NCBI GenBank assembly: GCA_963803295.1
Contig: CAWDMC010000023.1
Span: forward strand, 62,001 to 126,000
Reading direction: 5' to 3'
DNA length: 64,000 bases
DNA from: CAWDMC01 sp963803295
GTDB lineage: Bacteria > Acidobacteriota > Terriglobia > UBA7540
Positions within the stretch are counted from its first letter, which is position 1, and each line of letters opens with the position of its first letter. Shown piece after piece: positions 55,858-64,000 of the stretch. The notes under the pieces were generated by a model that did no database searches, was not told where the DNA came from, and worked only from the letters and a program-made list of their open reading frames with translations. Position numbers and translations under genes: made by a program.

Positions 55858-56988
55858 TTAGCGGACCTTGCCCCGCGCTGCCACTCGCCAGGTCCCTATC
55901 ACCTCACCCGAGCGCAGCAAGAAGACTTCGTCGTGCATATTGACGCAGGTGCAGACGTGATTGGGGATCAGGGTGAGAACCTCGCCAACCTGAAGCCGGC
56001 GTTCGAGCTTGGAGGTGTCAAGCAGGCCATGCTCCTCATTCAGCTTGTGGATCACGACTTCGGGAGCTTCCAGCAGCAGGCCATAGCCCGTCCGCGATCC
56101 GATAAGATTATCGGAGCCACCGCCTGGCGAGGGCCCCGTGCCCAGCAGGTCGGATGAGAGAGTCTTTGATCCTGCGTCGATGATCGCACGGCCCCGTGCC
56201 GGAGAGGATACAACCGTAGTTACGACGCGAGCGGCACAATCTTCCAGACGACAGAAGCCCTGATAGTAATCATTCAGGTCATTGTAGCAGTAAGTGCCGG
56301 GCCGGATCTCGGTGAGGCCCGGAACCTCGTGGGCGAATGGAGCCGAGGGGGTTGATCCGCCCGAGACGATTTCGAGCGGGATTCCCGCCCGGTGGAAGGC
56401 TTCCAGAGCCTGGGTCACTGCCGGAACCAGCCACTTGACCCTGTCCTGCCGTTCCTGCTCGTTGCCACGGACCTGCCCGAAGTAAGTCATCAGACCGCGA
56501 AACCTCAGCCCCGGCAGGCGTTCGACCTGGAGAGCGAGTGCGACGCACTCTGGCACCGAGGATAGCCCGGATCGGCCGAGCCCACAGTCGTACTCCACCA
56601 GCACGCCAATCGTGGATTTGGCAGCCGCGCAGGCCCGTGAGAGCGCCTGAGCGGTTACCTCGCTATCGAGGGCCATCAGCAGGCGGCGGCTGACGGCCAG
56701 AGAGGCAAGTCGGGCCAGGTTCTGGTTACCGAACACGGGATAAGCTACCAGGATATCGTCCAGAGCCGCGGCCGCCATCACCTCGGCCTCACCCACCTTG
56801 GCCACGGTCAGGCCGCAGGCTCCCCGATCCAATTGCATGCGAGCGACTTCCGGTGTTTTATGGGTCTTGGTGTGCGGGCGCAGACCAATACTGTGGCTCC
56901 GGCAGTAGGTCGCCATTCTATCAAGATTACGCTCCACCACATCAAGATCGATGGTCAGAGCCGGAGTGGGAAGTTCGGCGTGGTGCAT
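55858..56988 (-). CDS. D-threonine-aldolase/D-serine-dehydratase-like PLP enzyme
   Basis: The 376-residue enzyme has the fold III PLP pattern of the DSD1/D-threonine aldolase family. The N-terminal segment LRPHTKTHKTPEVARMQ (about residues 37-52) carries the PLP lysine, and PNHVCTCVNMHD near residue 343 supplies the His and Cys that bind a divalent metal in the family. FGQVRGNEQ and PGTYCYNDL lie between. It acts on D-amino acids, either removing water from D-serine or splitting D-beta-hydroxy amino acids; the sequence does not decide which. It stands alone on the minus strand. Confidence 0.85.
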   Translation of the reverse strand: MHHAELPTPALTIDLDVVERNLDRMATYCRSHSIGLRPHTKTHKTPEVARMQLDRGACGLTVAKVGEAEVMAAAALDDILVAYPVFGNQNLARLASLAVSRRLLMALDSEVTAQALSRACAAAKSTIGVLVEYDCGLGRSGLSSVPECVALALQVERLPGLRFRGLMTYFGQVRGNEQERQDRVKWLVPAVTQALEAFHRAGIPLEIVSGGSTPSAPFAHEVPGLTEIRPGTYCYNDLNDYYQGFCRLEDCAARVVTTVVSSPARGRAIIDAGSKTLSSDLLGTGPSPGGGSDNLIGSRTGYGLLLEAPEVVIHKLNEEHGLLDTSKLERRLQVGEVLTLIPNHVCTCVNMHDEVFLLRSGEVIGTWRVAARGKVR

Positions 56989-57230
56989 GGCCCATTCTAC
57001 CCGAACTCAGGACACAACGGGACTCGCCTTCGGAGTCCGCGGAGTCCGAAGCGGCCCACCGTGAGCGTGATAGCATCTGCTTGCGTTACGCTGTCGATCT
57101 GTGAGATGTCGATCTGTGAGACGGCCGAACGCATCCAACAGTGCTAAGATGCTTAACAACACAAGGTGAATCCAAGAACGGCGATCTCCACTTTCTTGGA
57201 GACTGCCAACCTGATGAGGTTTGGGGGACT

Positions 57231-57656
57231 ATGGCTAACTTCCCAAAGAATCTTAGGCAGGAGAGGACCGAGACTGGCGAGGAACTGGTAGCGAGTCTCC
57301 AGCCCGGACTCGAACTAGAGGGCCGCATCAAGGTCACCAGCGGGACCATCGAGGTCAACACGCACTTCAAAGGCGAGATCGTTTCGGAGGGCTCCGTCAT
57401 AGTCGAGAGCGAGGGTGAAGTTGAGGCTGGAATCGAAGCGCTGCGGGTCACTGTGTCCGGGAAGGTAAAGGGCAACATTCATGCTTCCGACCGGCTTGAG
57501 ATCAAAGAGCACGCCGTGGTTTTGGGCGACATTCACACCCACGTGCTGGTCGTAGGCGCCGGAGGGTATTTCGACGGTCACTGTCACATGCCTGGTCCCG
57601 AGGTCGACAAGCAAAACAAAGAGGTCGCACCTCCCGAGCGACCCGCCGAGCTATAG
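57231..57656 (+). CDS. Bactofilin (polymer-forming cytoskeletal protein)
   Basis: From ATG 57231 (MANFPKNLRQERTETGEELV) the product is 141 residues; the frame is open upstream but without a start signal. The middle has the repeated short beta-strand pattern of bactofilins, ELEGRIKVTSGTIEVNTHFK, then VTVSGKVKGNIHASDRLEI and VVLGDIHTHVLVVGAGGYFD, which form a right-handed beta helix that polymerises into filaments. The ends are disordered. Bactofilins shape cells and place enzymes at the envelope. The neighbours give no clear clue to its job. Confidence 0.88.
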   Translation: MANFPKNLRQERTETGEELVASLQPGLELEGRIKVTSGTIEVNTHFKGEIVSEGSVIVESEGEVEAGIEALRVTVSGKVKGNIHASDRLEIKEHAVVLGDIHTHVLVVGAGGYFDGHCHMPGPEVDKQNKEVAPPERPAEL

Positions 57657-57979
57657 AGTACCAGGCTTTGGGCGCAGCCCGCCTTTGTCGGCCCCTATCA
57701 GAGCCGATAGCGTCCGGATCGTTGGTTGTTGCGGTAGTGAAGATGCCGCCTGGAGTTTCCACATTTTCGGCCGCCAAAACCGGAGGCGTACAAGCCCCCC
57801 CTATTCTATTGCGAGTGTTTCCCCTTGGTAGTGTCCTTATGCTAAAGTGATCGCCGCGCTGCCTCCAGCGTACGCCGGGCCAGCCTCGACACAGGCATGA
57901 GCAGGCTGGAGCAACCGGTTCGAACACATTCGAGTACAATTAACGGGGCCTGTAGTGGGCAGTTCAGAGAGGTAATCCA
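57657..57979. other. Intergenic region, no feature seen
   Basis: I see nothing convincing in these 320 bases. A minus-strand frame covers 57502-57939 but overlaps the bactofilin gene and has no family. The region probably carries the promoter of the mannonate-dehydratase-like gene. Confidence 0.5.
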
Positions 57980-59119
57980 GTGAGCGACTCCATAGAAAAA
58001 GAGAACAACGAAAACGTGGTGTCTAATCCCGACCGGAGGGAGTTCGGCAAAATACTCCTGGGCAGCGCCTTAGGAGGTTCGGCCTTGTTGGCTGCCGCCT
58101 CCTCAGGGTCTGCAAGGGTGCACAAGAACGCCCCCGGTATCAAGATCGCGGTGCAATCGCCTGCCGTTCCCACTGACGACGATCTTCTGTTTCTGCGCGA
58201 GCTCGGCGCGGAGTACGTCAGCGTCGGATCCACGCCCGAGTTGCGTACGGCCGAAGGGTTCATCGAAATCAAGAAACGCTACGGGTCAGCCGGTATCACT
58301 GTGTGGAACATCGGCAACATCAGCGTCCACAACATGTCGGAGGTGACGCTGAATCTGCCGGGTCGGGACGCCAAGATTGAAGAGTACAAGACTTATCTGC
58401 GGAACTTGGGGAAGGCGGGAATCTATTACACCACCTATGCCCACATGGGGAACGGTATCTGGAGCAGCGGCAAAGCGAGCAGCCGCGGGGCGCCGGCAAG
58501 AGAATTCGATATGGCGAGCCCCGACAAATATGGATTCTGGGGCGATGCCAAGTTTTACGAGCCGCTCTCTCACGGCCGCGTCTACAGCAAGGAAGAGATC
58601 TGGGATAACTACGCCTACTTCATGAAGCAGGTGGTTCCAGTTGCCGAGAACGAGGGAATCCGAATGGGCATTCATCCCGACGATCCGCCGGTGCCGGTCC
58701 TGGCTGGAGTTCCACGCTGCATTTTCGGCAACTTCGAGGGTTACAAGCGAGCTTTCGAGGTCGCCAATAGCCCAAACGTCGGGATGTGCCTGTGCTGCGG
58801 CACTTGGCTTGAAGGCGGTCCGCTCATGGGCAAGGACGTCGTGGAGACCCTCCGCTATTTTGGCGGCCAGGGCAAGGTGTGGAAGATTCATTTCCGCAAC
58901 GTCAGCGCACCCCTGCCTCATTTCGTCGAGACTTTCATGGACAACGGCTACATGGATATGGACAAAATCATGAAGGCCTTGGTGGAGATTCACTTTGACG
59001 GCATCGTGATTCTCGACCATACACCGGAGATGCTCGGCGGGAGGTATGCCCAAACCGCGTATGGCGTAGCGTACATGAAAGCCTTGCGGAAACGAGCGAT
59101 GGCAGAGGCCGTGGCATAG
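57980..59119 (+). CDS. Exported mannonate-dehydratase-like (sugar-acid) enzyme
   Basis: The 379-residue protein has a Tat-type N-terminus (PDRREFGKILLGSALGGSAL) and then a TIM-barrel of the mannonate dehydratase/xylose-isomerase-like superfamily: GIRMGIHPDDPPVPVLAGVP, CCGTWLEGG, KIHFRNVSAPLP and DNGYMDMDKIMKAL. In UxuA these segments bind the metal and substrate and turn D-mannonate into 2-keto-3-deoxygluconate. The N-terminal metal/substrate region is shorter than in UxuA and the export signal is unusual for a metabolic enzyme, so the substrate may differ. The start is GTG with AGAGAGG upstream. The cupin gene follows 18 bases later. Confidence 0.8.
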   Translation: MSDSIEKENNENVVSNPDRREFGKILLGSALGGSALLAAASSGSARVHKNAPGIKIAVQSPAVPTDDDLLFLRELGAEYVSVGSTPELRTAEGFIEIKKRYGSAGITVWNIGNISVHNMSEVTLNLPGRDAKIEEYKTYLRNLGKAGIYYTTYAHMGNGIWSSGKASSRGAPAREFDMASPDKYGFWGDAKFYEPLSHGRVYSKEEIWDNYAYFMKQVVPVAENEGIRMGIHPDDPPVPVLAGVPRCIFGNFEGYKRAFEVANSPNVGMCLCCGTWLEGGPLMGKDVVETLRYFGGQGKVWKIHFRNVSAPLPHFVETFMDNGYMDMDKIMKALVEIHFDGIVILDHTPEMLGGRYAQTAYGVAYMKALRKRAMAEAVA

Positions 59120-59137
59120 GTTCTAATAAGGGAGGTC

Positions 59138-60373
59138 ATGATGAGCGAGACGTCTATCAATCAGTCGACAAGAAGCGCAATCGAGGCAGGAGAAGGCATC
59201 CTGCGCCTGGCACCGACCTGGGTGCCCCGATCTTTTCTAATGCCTGGACGGCGTCTGAAGCTGGCCACGGAGGATCTGTATGCGTACGGCGCACATCGAG
59301 GCGGCATCGACGAAAGATGGTTTGGTTCGACCACCTTCGCTATGAACGAGGGGCGGGTTCCGGACGAGGGCCTGAGCTATGTGGTGCTCGATGGTGAGAA
59401 GTTCACGCTGAAGGATGCGGTCGAGGCCGAAGGCGCGCGGCTGATTGGCCCCAAGCTGTGGAACGAATTCCACCGTTGGCCGGTCTATAGCAAGTACTTC
59501 GACAACATGGGTCCGATTCCCCATCACCTGCACCAAAATTGGGATCAGGCAAAGCTGGTGGGACAGGAAGGGAAGCCCGAGTCTTACTATTTTCCGCCCC
59601 AGTTGAATCCGATTGACGACAATTTCCCCCATACCTATTTCGGCCTGGAGCCCGGTACCACCCGAGACCAGATCTACCGCTGCCTGGAACGCTGGAATCA
59701 GGGTGACAACGGGATGCTCGATCTTGCCAAAGCCTACCGGCTCAGGCCTGGAACTGGTTGGCTTGTTCCTCCTTGTATCTTGCATGCGCCTGGATCGCTC
59801 GTCACCTTCGAGCCGCAGTGGGGAAGCGATGTGTTCGCCATGTTTCAATCGCTGGTGGAAGGCCGTTATGTACCCTGGAGTCTGCTGGTGAAAGACGTGC
59901 CGGAAGAGAAGCACCACGATCTTGATTTCCTTGTGGATCTGATTGACTGGCCGGCTAACACCGACACGCACTTCAAGCAGCATCATTACCTGGAACCGAT
60001 TCCGGTGGCTGACAGCGGCTCCGAAGGGTACATCGATAAGTGGGTTGTTTACGGTAAGGTGAACGGCCGACAGCTTTTCAGCGCCAAGGAATTGACGGTC
60101 CAACCAGGTGTGCAGGTGACGATAAAAGACGGTGGCGCGTACGGGTTGATCACCAATCAGGGACACGGGCGGATCGGCAAACTGAACCTCGAGTGCCCGT
60201 CGCTGATCCATTTCGGCGAGTTGACCGAAGACGAGGTGTTCGTCTCCTACGAGGCCGCCACGACCGGAGTGACGTTCGCGAACCACTCAAAACGCGATCC
60301 GCTGGTGGTGCTACGGTATTTCGGGCCGGACGCAAATCCTAACGCGCCGGAAGTCGGCGATTATAAGGCGTGA
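59138..60373 (+). CDS. Phosphomannose-isomerase-like cupin protein
   Basis: The 411-residue protein has the double-cupin pattern of class I phosphomannose isomerase relatives: PIPHHLHQNW (His129, His130, His132) and, further on, VPPCILHAPGS with His216, which together resemble the metal-binding residues of that family; Glu148 is a further candidate ligand. The C-terminal cupin has LTVQPGVQVTIKDGGAYG. It lacks an obvious signal peptide, in contrast to its neighbour. It follows the mannonate-dehydratase-like gene in the same direction and with a short gap (AGGGAGG before the ATG), so the two probably act on related sugars or sugar acids. Confidence 0.7.
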   Translation: MMSETSINQSTRSAIEAGEGILRLAPTWVPRSFLMPGRRLKLATEDLYAYGAHRGGIDERWFGSTTFAMNEGRVPDEGLSYVVLDGEKFTLKDAVEAEGARLIGPKLWNEFHRWPVYSKYFDNMGPIPHHLHQNWDQAKLVGQEGKPESYYFPPQLNPIDDNFPHTYFGLEPGTTRDQIYRCLERWNQGDNGMLDLAKAYRLRPGTGWLVPPCILHAPGSLVTFEPQWGSDVFAMFQSLVEGRYVPWSLLVKDVPEEKHHDLDFLVDLIDWPANTDTHFKQHHYLEPIPVADSGSEGYIDKWVVYGKVNGRQLFSAKELTVQPGVQVTIKDGGAYGLITNQGHGRIGKLNLECPSLIHFGELTEDEVFVSYEAATTGVTFANHSKRDPLVVLRYFGPDANPNAPEVGDYKA

Positions 60374-60452
60374 CCGATCTTGAGGGGCAGCCTGAAGTTG
60401 TGCGCCCGGCCTTGCCTTCGTTCAATCCTGACTGAGCAGAGTCCTTGGCTCT

Positions 60453-61151
60453 TCACTGTGCCGGACCCAGCGCGAAATTCAGTGCCTGCCCGGCGTGCAG
60501 CAGTGCCGTGTTGAAGAGTGGCAAGTCGCAGTGTTGCGGTTCGAGCAGCAGCGGTATCTCCGTGCATCCGAGGACGATCCCCTCTGCCCCGCGTCCGCGC
60601 AGGCGTTCGACGATTTCCAGAAACAACTGGCGGGAGGCAGGCCGGATCTCACCCCGGCACAATTCCTCATAAATCACTCTGTTCATCTGTTGCTGTTCGC
60701 TGAGTTCGGGAACAAGCGCAGTGATTCCAGATCGTTCGAGGCCATCGCGGAAGAATCGTTCACTCATCGTAAACACCGTCCCCAGCAATCCGATTGAACG
60801 AAGCCTTGCCCCCACAATCGCCTCGGCCGTCGCTTCCACGATGCTTAGCAGGGGCATGGGTACGGCTCGTTGCACTTCATCGAATACGATGTGCATCGTG
60901 TTGGTTGCGATGAGCCCGAAATCGGCGCCCGCCAGATGTAGCCGTCCCAGCGCCTCGGCCATTGCGCGTGCAGCCTCATTCCATTGTCCGTTGTGCTGCC
61001 AGTCCACGAACTTTTGAAAGTTCACGCTGTAGATCAGGATTTCCGGATATCCGTAGTTGCCAAATCGCGCTGTGTAAGTCCTTGTTATGTGCTCATAGTA
61101 AAGCGTGGTGGATTCCGGGCTCATGCCACCCAGGATACCTATCTTCTTCAT
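60453..61151 (-). CDS. Aspartate/glutamate racemase-family enzyme (YgeA-like)
   Basis: The 232-residue protein has the racemase fold with MKKIGILGGMSPEST at the start. The first catalytic position is ATNTMH with Thr83, where most members have Cys. The second, GCTEI, keeps Cys196. Escherichia coli YgeA has the same Thr/Cys pair and racemises several amino acids, so this should be a broad-specificity racemase of that type rather than a glutamate racemase. GGAGGCGAG just upstream of the ATG supports the start. It precedes an intergenic stretch full of inverted repeats. Confidence 0.85.
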   Translation of the reverse strand: MKKIGILGGMSPESTTLYYEHITRTYTARFGNYGYPEILIYSVNFQKFVDWQHNGQWNEAARAMAEALGRLHLAGADFGLIATNTMHIVFDEVQRAVPMPLLSIVEATAEAIVGARLRSIGLLGTVFTMSERFFRDGLERSGITALVPELSEQQQMNRVIYEELCRGEIRPASRQLFLEIVERLRGRGAEGIVLGCTEIPLLLEPQHCDLPLFNTALLHAGQALNFALGPAQ

Positions 61152-61193
61152 CTCGCCTCCGGGATCACACAGTGACCTGCCGAATCTGGCAGC

Positions 61194-61276
61194 CAGGTAG
61201 CGCAGACCGGCTTACTCTGGGTCTGCGGCTCGATCGCACCAAAGGACGGACCTACACAGCAGGTCCGCGCTACCTG
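61194..61276. repeat. Nested inverted-repeat element
   Basis: Outer arms CAGGTAGCGC (61194-61203) and GCGCTACCTG (61267-61276) are perfect inverted repeats. Inside lie two further hairpins: CGCAGACC (61201-61208) with GGTCTGCG (61220-61227), and GGACCT (61248-61253) with AGGTCC (61261-61266). This is a typical compound interspersed palindrome. It could fold in the transcript of the gene at 61284. Confidence 0.65.
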
Positions 61277-61283
61277 CGACCGG

Positions 61284-61706
61284 TTACTTTGTCTTCTGCC
61301 CTTTTACGATCTGGGTCTTGTGCCCGCCTTTCGCGGTATGGACGAGGAGTCCGTCCGCGCCCGGCAGCCACACTTCGGCCAGGACGTAATCGGTCACATA
61401 TTCCGTATAGGACGGCGCGAAGTTTCCTACCATGTCGAATACCAGTTGGGGTTCTCGGAGGGGCGGACTCGGCTGTGGCAGCTTCTTGGTGAAGGGGACC
61501 TGAAATTCTTTGCCGGTAGCTTCCTGCCGCAGTGTTATCTGAACCTCGCCCTTTTGGGTGACCGAGTATTCGCCTTTCGAGAGCTTTGTGGTGCCGGCCT
61601 GGAACGGGAACGGGACCTTGAATGTGCCCTGGGCATACACCTCCGTAGTCCCCGCCACAAGGACCAAGGCCATGGCCGCCACCACCCAAACTGCCAAACA
61701 CTTCAT
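61284..61706 (-). CDS. Small secreted protein of unknown function
   Basis: ATG 61706 (MKCLAVWVVAAMALVLVAGT) lies six bases after an AGGAGG; an ATG two codons upstream would put that site on top of the start. The 140-residue product has a signal peptide with cleavage near VYAQG and a beta-rich mature part, FKVPFPFQAGTTKLSKGEYS, ending basic (GGHKTQIVKGQKTK). Similar small secreted proteins are common in Acidobacteriota; I know no function. Confidence 0.7.
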   Translation of the reverse strand: MKCLAVWVVAAMALVLVAGTTEVYAQGTFKVPFPFQAGTTKLSKGEYSVTQKGEVQITLRQEATGKEFQVPFTKKLPQPSPPLREPQLVFDMVGNFAPSYTEYVTDYVLAEVWLPGADGLLVHTAKGGHKTQIVKGQKTK

Positions 61707-61862
61707 CTGCATCCTCCTTTTCTTCGACTCAACAAGGATCGGCAGGCCCGTCTTTTGGCTGGCGCCGCCGAGGAGCGCACCTCCGCGATTCCGTCTCTGA
61801 CGATTGATCCGCACGATTTCTCAGAGCTGTGCTCTCGGAGAGGCGCCGGGCTAATATTCGCG

Positions 61863-63227
61863 CTAGGTGTACCATCCCTCCGTCGCTGCGCCGCGGGACG
61901 CCTGCGTGGAAGGGACGCCGTTCTTCAGTGCGTCTTCCATGGCCGTGACAAACGTGTCGATTTCCTCAAGGGTAGTGTAAATGTTGGGCGACACGCGGAG
62001 ACACTGATAATCAAAAACCTGGTTGGGGGGCGCTCCGCCCTTAAGCCCGACGACGATGATCCGGTACTTGTCCATTAGGAATTTTGAGAGGTCTCCAACG
62101 TCGATCCCCTCGATGTTGACCGCCCCTATCGCCCAAGCCTGCGCGGGTTCGCTGAGATCCGTGAGTATCTTGATACGAGGATGAGCCTTGAGGGCATTGG
62201 CCCACCGCAGGGTCAGATAGCGCAACCGGGCTGCCTTGCGCTCGCCCCCGATGGCCTGATGATAGGCCAGCGCCTCGCCGAGCGCCGCCCGGATGGCCCA
62301 CGGGTGTGTCCCAATGGACTCGAACTTCCGGATGTCATCGTCCTGCTGTTCGGGAGCTGCCTGAAGGGGCCAGAATTTTGGGATCATCTCTTTCCGAACA
62401 TAGAGGCAACCGTTGCCGATCGGCGCCAGCAGCCATTTATGCAGGCTGACGCCATAGGCGTCGCATTCGAGGTCCCGCAGCTTGAAGGGGAACTGTCCTA
62501 GAGCGTGGGCGCCGTCGACGATAGTAACGATTCCTTTCGAGCGGGCCAGGCGCGCGAGCCGCGCGACCGGAAACATCTGGGCCGTTAGGTTGGTGATGTG
62601 GCAGAAATGGAAGACCTTTGTTTTTGGCGTGATGGCCTGCTCGAAGCGATGGTAGAGATCGTCCCCTGTCGTGGGGACGGGGAATTGAAGGCGCGTCACT
62701 TTGATGTTCTCGCGCCGCATGCGCTGGTCCCAAGTCGTCAGCATGCGGGGATAGTCCTGTTCGGTCGTGATCACTTCGTCCCCGGCTTTGAGATCGATCC
62801 CGTTCTGCACGATTTGGAGCGACTCGCTGGCGCCGCGGGTCAGGGCCAACTCCTCCGGGTCACATCCGAACTCCGCGGCCATGCGCAGGCGGATCGTCTG
62901 GATGCGCTCGGCGATAGGCCCCTGATAAAAAATGGGCGCCATGTTGATCATGTGCAGGTAGCGTATTTCCGATTCCAGTGCGGCCCGGGACGTCGGACAG
63001 GTAAAGCCGTTATTCAGGTTAATGATGGTACGATCCAGCTCGAAACCCATCTGGATCTCCCGCCAATAGAACTCGTCTTTTGCCACTTCCCCAGGCGGCG
63101 TGCCTGCGACCGACTCGGAAGCTTCCAGGACACGAGCGAGAGCCATTCCCTTGGCCGCGGACGCGAGCGTCCCGGCGGCTCCGGCCGCGCCTAGAAATGA
63201 CCGTCGACTCCACATTTTAGACTTCAT
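61863..63227 (-). CDS. Tat-exported class V aminotransferase-fold protein
   Basis: From ATG 63227 (MKSKMWSRRSFLGAAG), with GGGGG just before it, the product has 454 residues. A twin-arginine signal (SRRSFLGAAGAAGTLASA) is followed by a class V aminotransferase fold of the isopenicillin-N-epimerase-like group. The PLP lysine lies in GVSLHKWLLAPIGNG, and TRGASESLQ and VDGAHALGQFPF match conserved cofactor contacts. Such enzymes epimerise or desulfurise amino-acid substrates; the reaction is not clear here. Periplasmic location is unusual for a PLP enzyme. It is a single gene on the minus strand. Confidence 0.85.
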   Translation of the reverse strand: MKSKMWSRRSFLGAAGAAGTLASAAKGMALARVLEASESVAGTPPGEVAKDEFYWREIQMGFELDRTIINLNNGFTCPTSRAALESEIRYLHMINMAPIFYQGPIAERIQTIRLRMAAEFGCDPEELALTRGASESLQIVQNGIDLKAGDEVITTEQDYPRMLTTWDQRMRRENIKVTRLQFPVPTTGDDLYHRFEQAITPKTKVFHFCHITNLTAQMFPVARLARLARSKGIVTIVDGAHALGQFPFKLRDLECDAYGVSLHKWLLAPIGNGCLYVRKEMIPKFWPLQAAPEQQDDDIRKFESIGTHPWAIRAALGEALAYHQAIGGERKAARLRYLTLRWANALKAHPRIKILTDLSEPAQAWAIGAVNIEGIDVGDLSKFLMDKYRIIVVGLKGGAPPNQVFDYQCLRVSPNIYTTLEEIDTFVTAMEDALKNGVPSTQASRGAATEGWYT

Positions 63228-63456
63228 CCAGCCCCCTTGATTTCTCTCGCGTTCAATTTGACGTTCCATTATAAGGGAGCGCAAGAAAAAGGCTAGTGAT
63301 TGGCTCTTTTATTTTTGGAGCTCATTTGCGGCTTGTCACGCCACACTCTGGAGGCGGGTCCCAAGTGCCTGTTGCGAACTGACACCGCGCATGGTCAGAA
63401 AAGTCCCCCCCCCTTTTCCGCACGCCCTGTCTGCCGCTCACCCGCGAACTAAGCGT

Positions 63457-64000
63457 TTACCGGGGCAGATTCTTCTGTCCTGTGACTTCAAATTTACTCT
63501 CGACACCCTGAGTACCCTCGCCGGGCTGGCTACCACCTACGGAACAGCGCGTAATCCCCCGCCACGATGACGTGCTCTCCCTGTTCGGTCACCAGGCTGA
63601 GATCTCGTGGCTGAAGCGTGAACGTTACATGGCGAGTCTCACCCGGTGCGATTCGCACTCTTTTGAAGCCTCGGAGGGACCGCAGCGGTGCTCCTGGAGA
63701 TGCAGGATGCTGCAGGTATAGCTCCGCGACCTCGTCGCCCGCGATCTTGCTGGTATTGCGAACGTCGAGATCCACCGTAAGAGGCGTTCCGGCTTGAAGC
63801 TTGGGGGATGACAGTTTCAGGTTGCTGTAGGCAAAAGTGGAGTAGCTCAAACCGTAGCCAAATCCGTATAGCGGCTTACCCTCGAAGTAACGGTAGGTGC
63901 GGTTCTTCATGGAGTATTCGTCGAAGGGCGGAAGCTGATCGGCGGACGCGTAGAAGGTGATCGGCAATCGGCCCGCGGGATTGTTAACTCCTGCCAAGGT
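63457..64000 (-). CDS. GH3 beta-glycosidase, C-terminal end (runs off window, frameshifted)
   Basis: The gene runs off the right edge, and only its last part is visible. The segment NNPAGRLPITFY, then YGFGYGLSYSTFAYS, and the Ig/fibronectin-like end VDLDVRNTSKIAGDEVAELY, EHVIVAGDYAL, are the C-terminal domains of GH3 beta-glucosidases and relatives. The visible frame stops at 63530-63532, but the neighbouring frame reads SVGGSQPGEGTQGVESKFEV and then TGQKNLPR to a stop at 63457-63459, as the family ends. One base has therefore been gained or lost near 63540. The catalytic Asp lies outside the window. Confidence 0.8.

Noticed and set aside
1..64000. CRISPR arrays and tRNA/rRNA genes
   Set aside because: I read for regularly spaced repeats and for tRNA arms on both strands by eye and saw none. 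A dedicated search could still find a tRNA.

Overview
The window looks like chromosomal DNA from a soil-type Acidobacteriota bacterium (Solibacter/Bryobacter-like). This is inferred from the gene repertoire: Tat-exported sugar enzymes and DUF885, a DUF2934 domain, a bactofilin, many hybrid signalling proteins and a high GC content. There is no rRNA, tRNA or CRISPR array that I can see, so taxonomy is not proven.

Region 1 (1-13.0 kb) is an accessory, partly decayed region. It holds two paralogous secreted parallel beta-helix proteins (1.1-2.9 kb and 4.5-6.3 kb), a long tail-fibre-like repeat protein (6.3-9.5 kb, split by a frameshift), and the tail of a broken GH27 alpha-galactosidase (4.0-4.3 kb). 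It also has a tiny translationally coupled zinc-ribbon operon (9.6-10.1 kb). A 'gene graveyard' at 10.7-12.6 kb contains pieces of an aldo/keto reductase, two short-chain dehydrogenases and a 2-hydroxyacid dehydrogenase. It ends in an ISKra4-like transposase fragment and what looks like the 5' part of a group II intron.

Region 2 (13-28.6 kb) is ordinary chromosome: YihY membrane protein, GNAT acetyltransferase, anchored M23 peptidase, then ppk1 with a Tat-exported GH38 alpha-mannosidase and a NagB-like protein on one strand. A UroD-family protein, a RhaT-type sugar transporter and an aldehyde dehydrogenase follow.

Region 3 (28.8-45.8 kb) carries an NtrC-type regulator, a glycosyltransferase and an ABC-2 export operon (ATPase, two permeases) with an unknown two-helix membrane protein between the permeases. 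Then come a DUF885 hydrolase, YjbQ, a pseudo-receiver, an RsbRD-like protein, a SWIM-SNF2 helicase, a methyltransferase, nadE and an ErpA/IscA-type Fe-S protein.

Region 4 (46-64 kb) opens with a hybrid histidine kinase whose membrane domain matches the plant ethylene-receptor domain, including its copper-binding Cys/His. It is followed by a conserved unknown protein, a bacterial metallothionein, a second GH38 mannosidase, a DUF2934-Hsp20 fusion, a TPR protein, a D-threonine-aldolase/D-serine-dehydratase-like enzyme, a bactofilin, an exported mannonate-dehydratase-like protein with a phosphomannose-isomerase-like cupin, an amino-acid racemase, a small secreted protein, a Tat-exported class V aminotransferase and the frameshifted end of a GH3 glycosidase.

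The recurring theme is breakdown and import of plant or microbial glycans (GH38 twice, GH3, GH27 remnant, RhaT, sugar-acid enzymes) together with signalling. The best leads for something new are the ethylene-receptor-like kinase locus, the unknown membrane protein in the ABC operon, the NagB-like protein lacking a catalytic aspartate, and the coupled zinc-ribbon pair.
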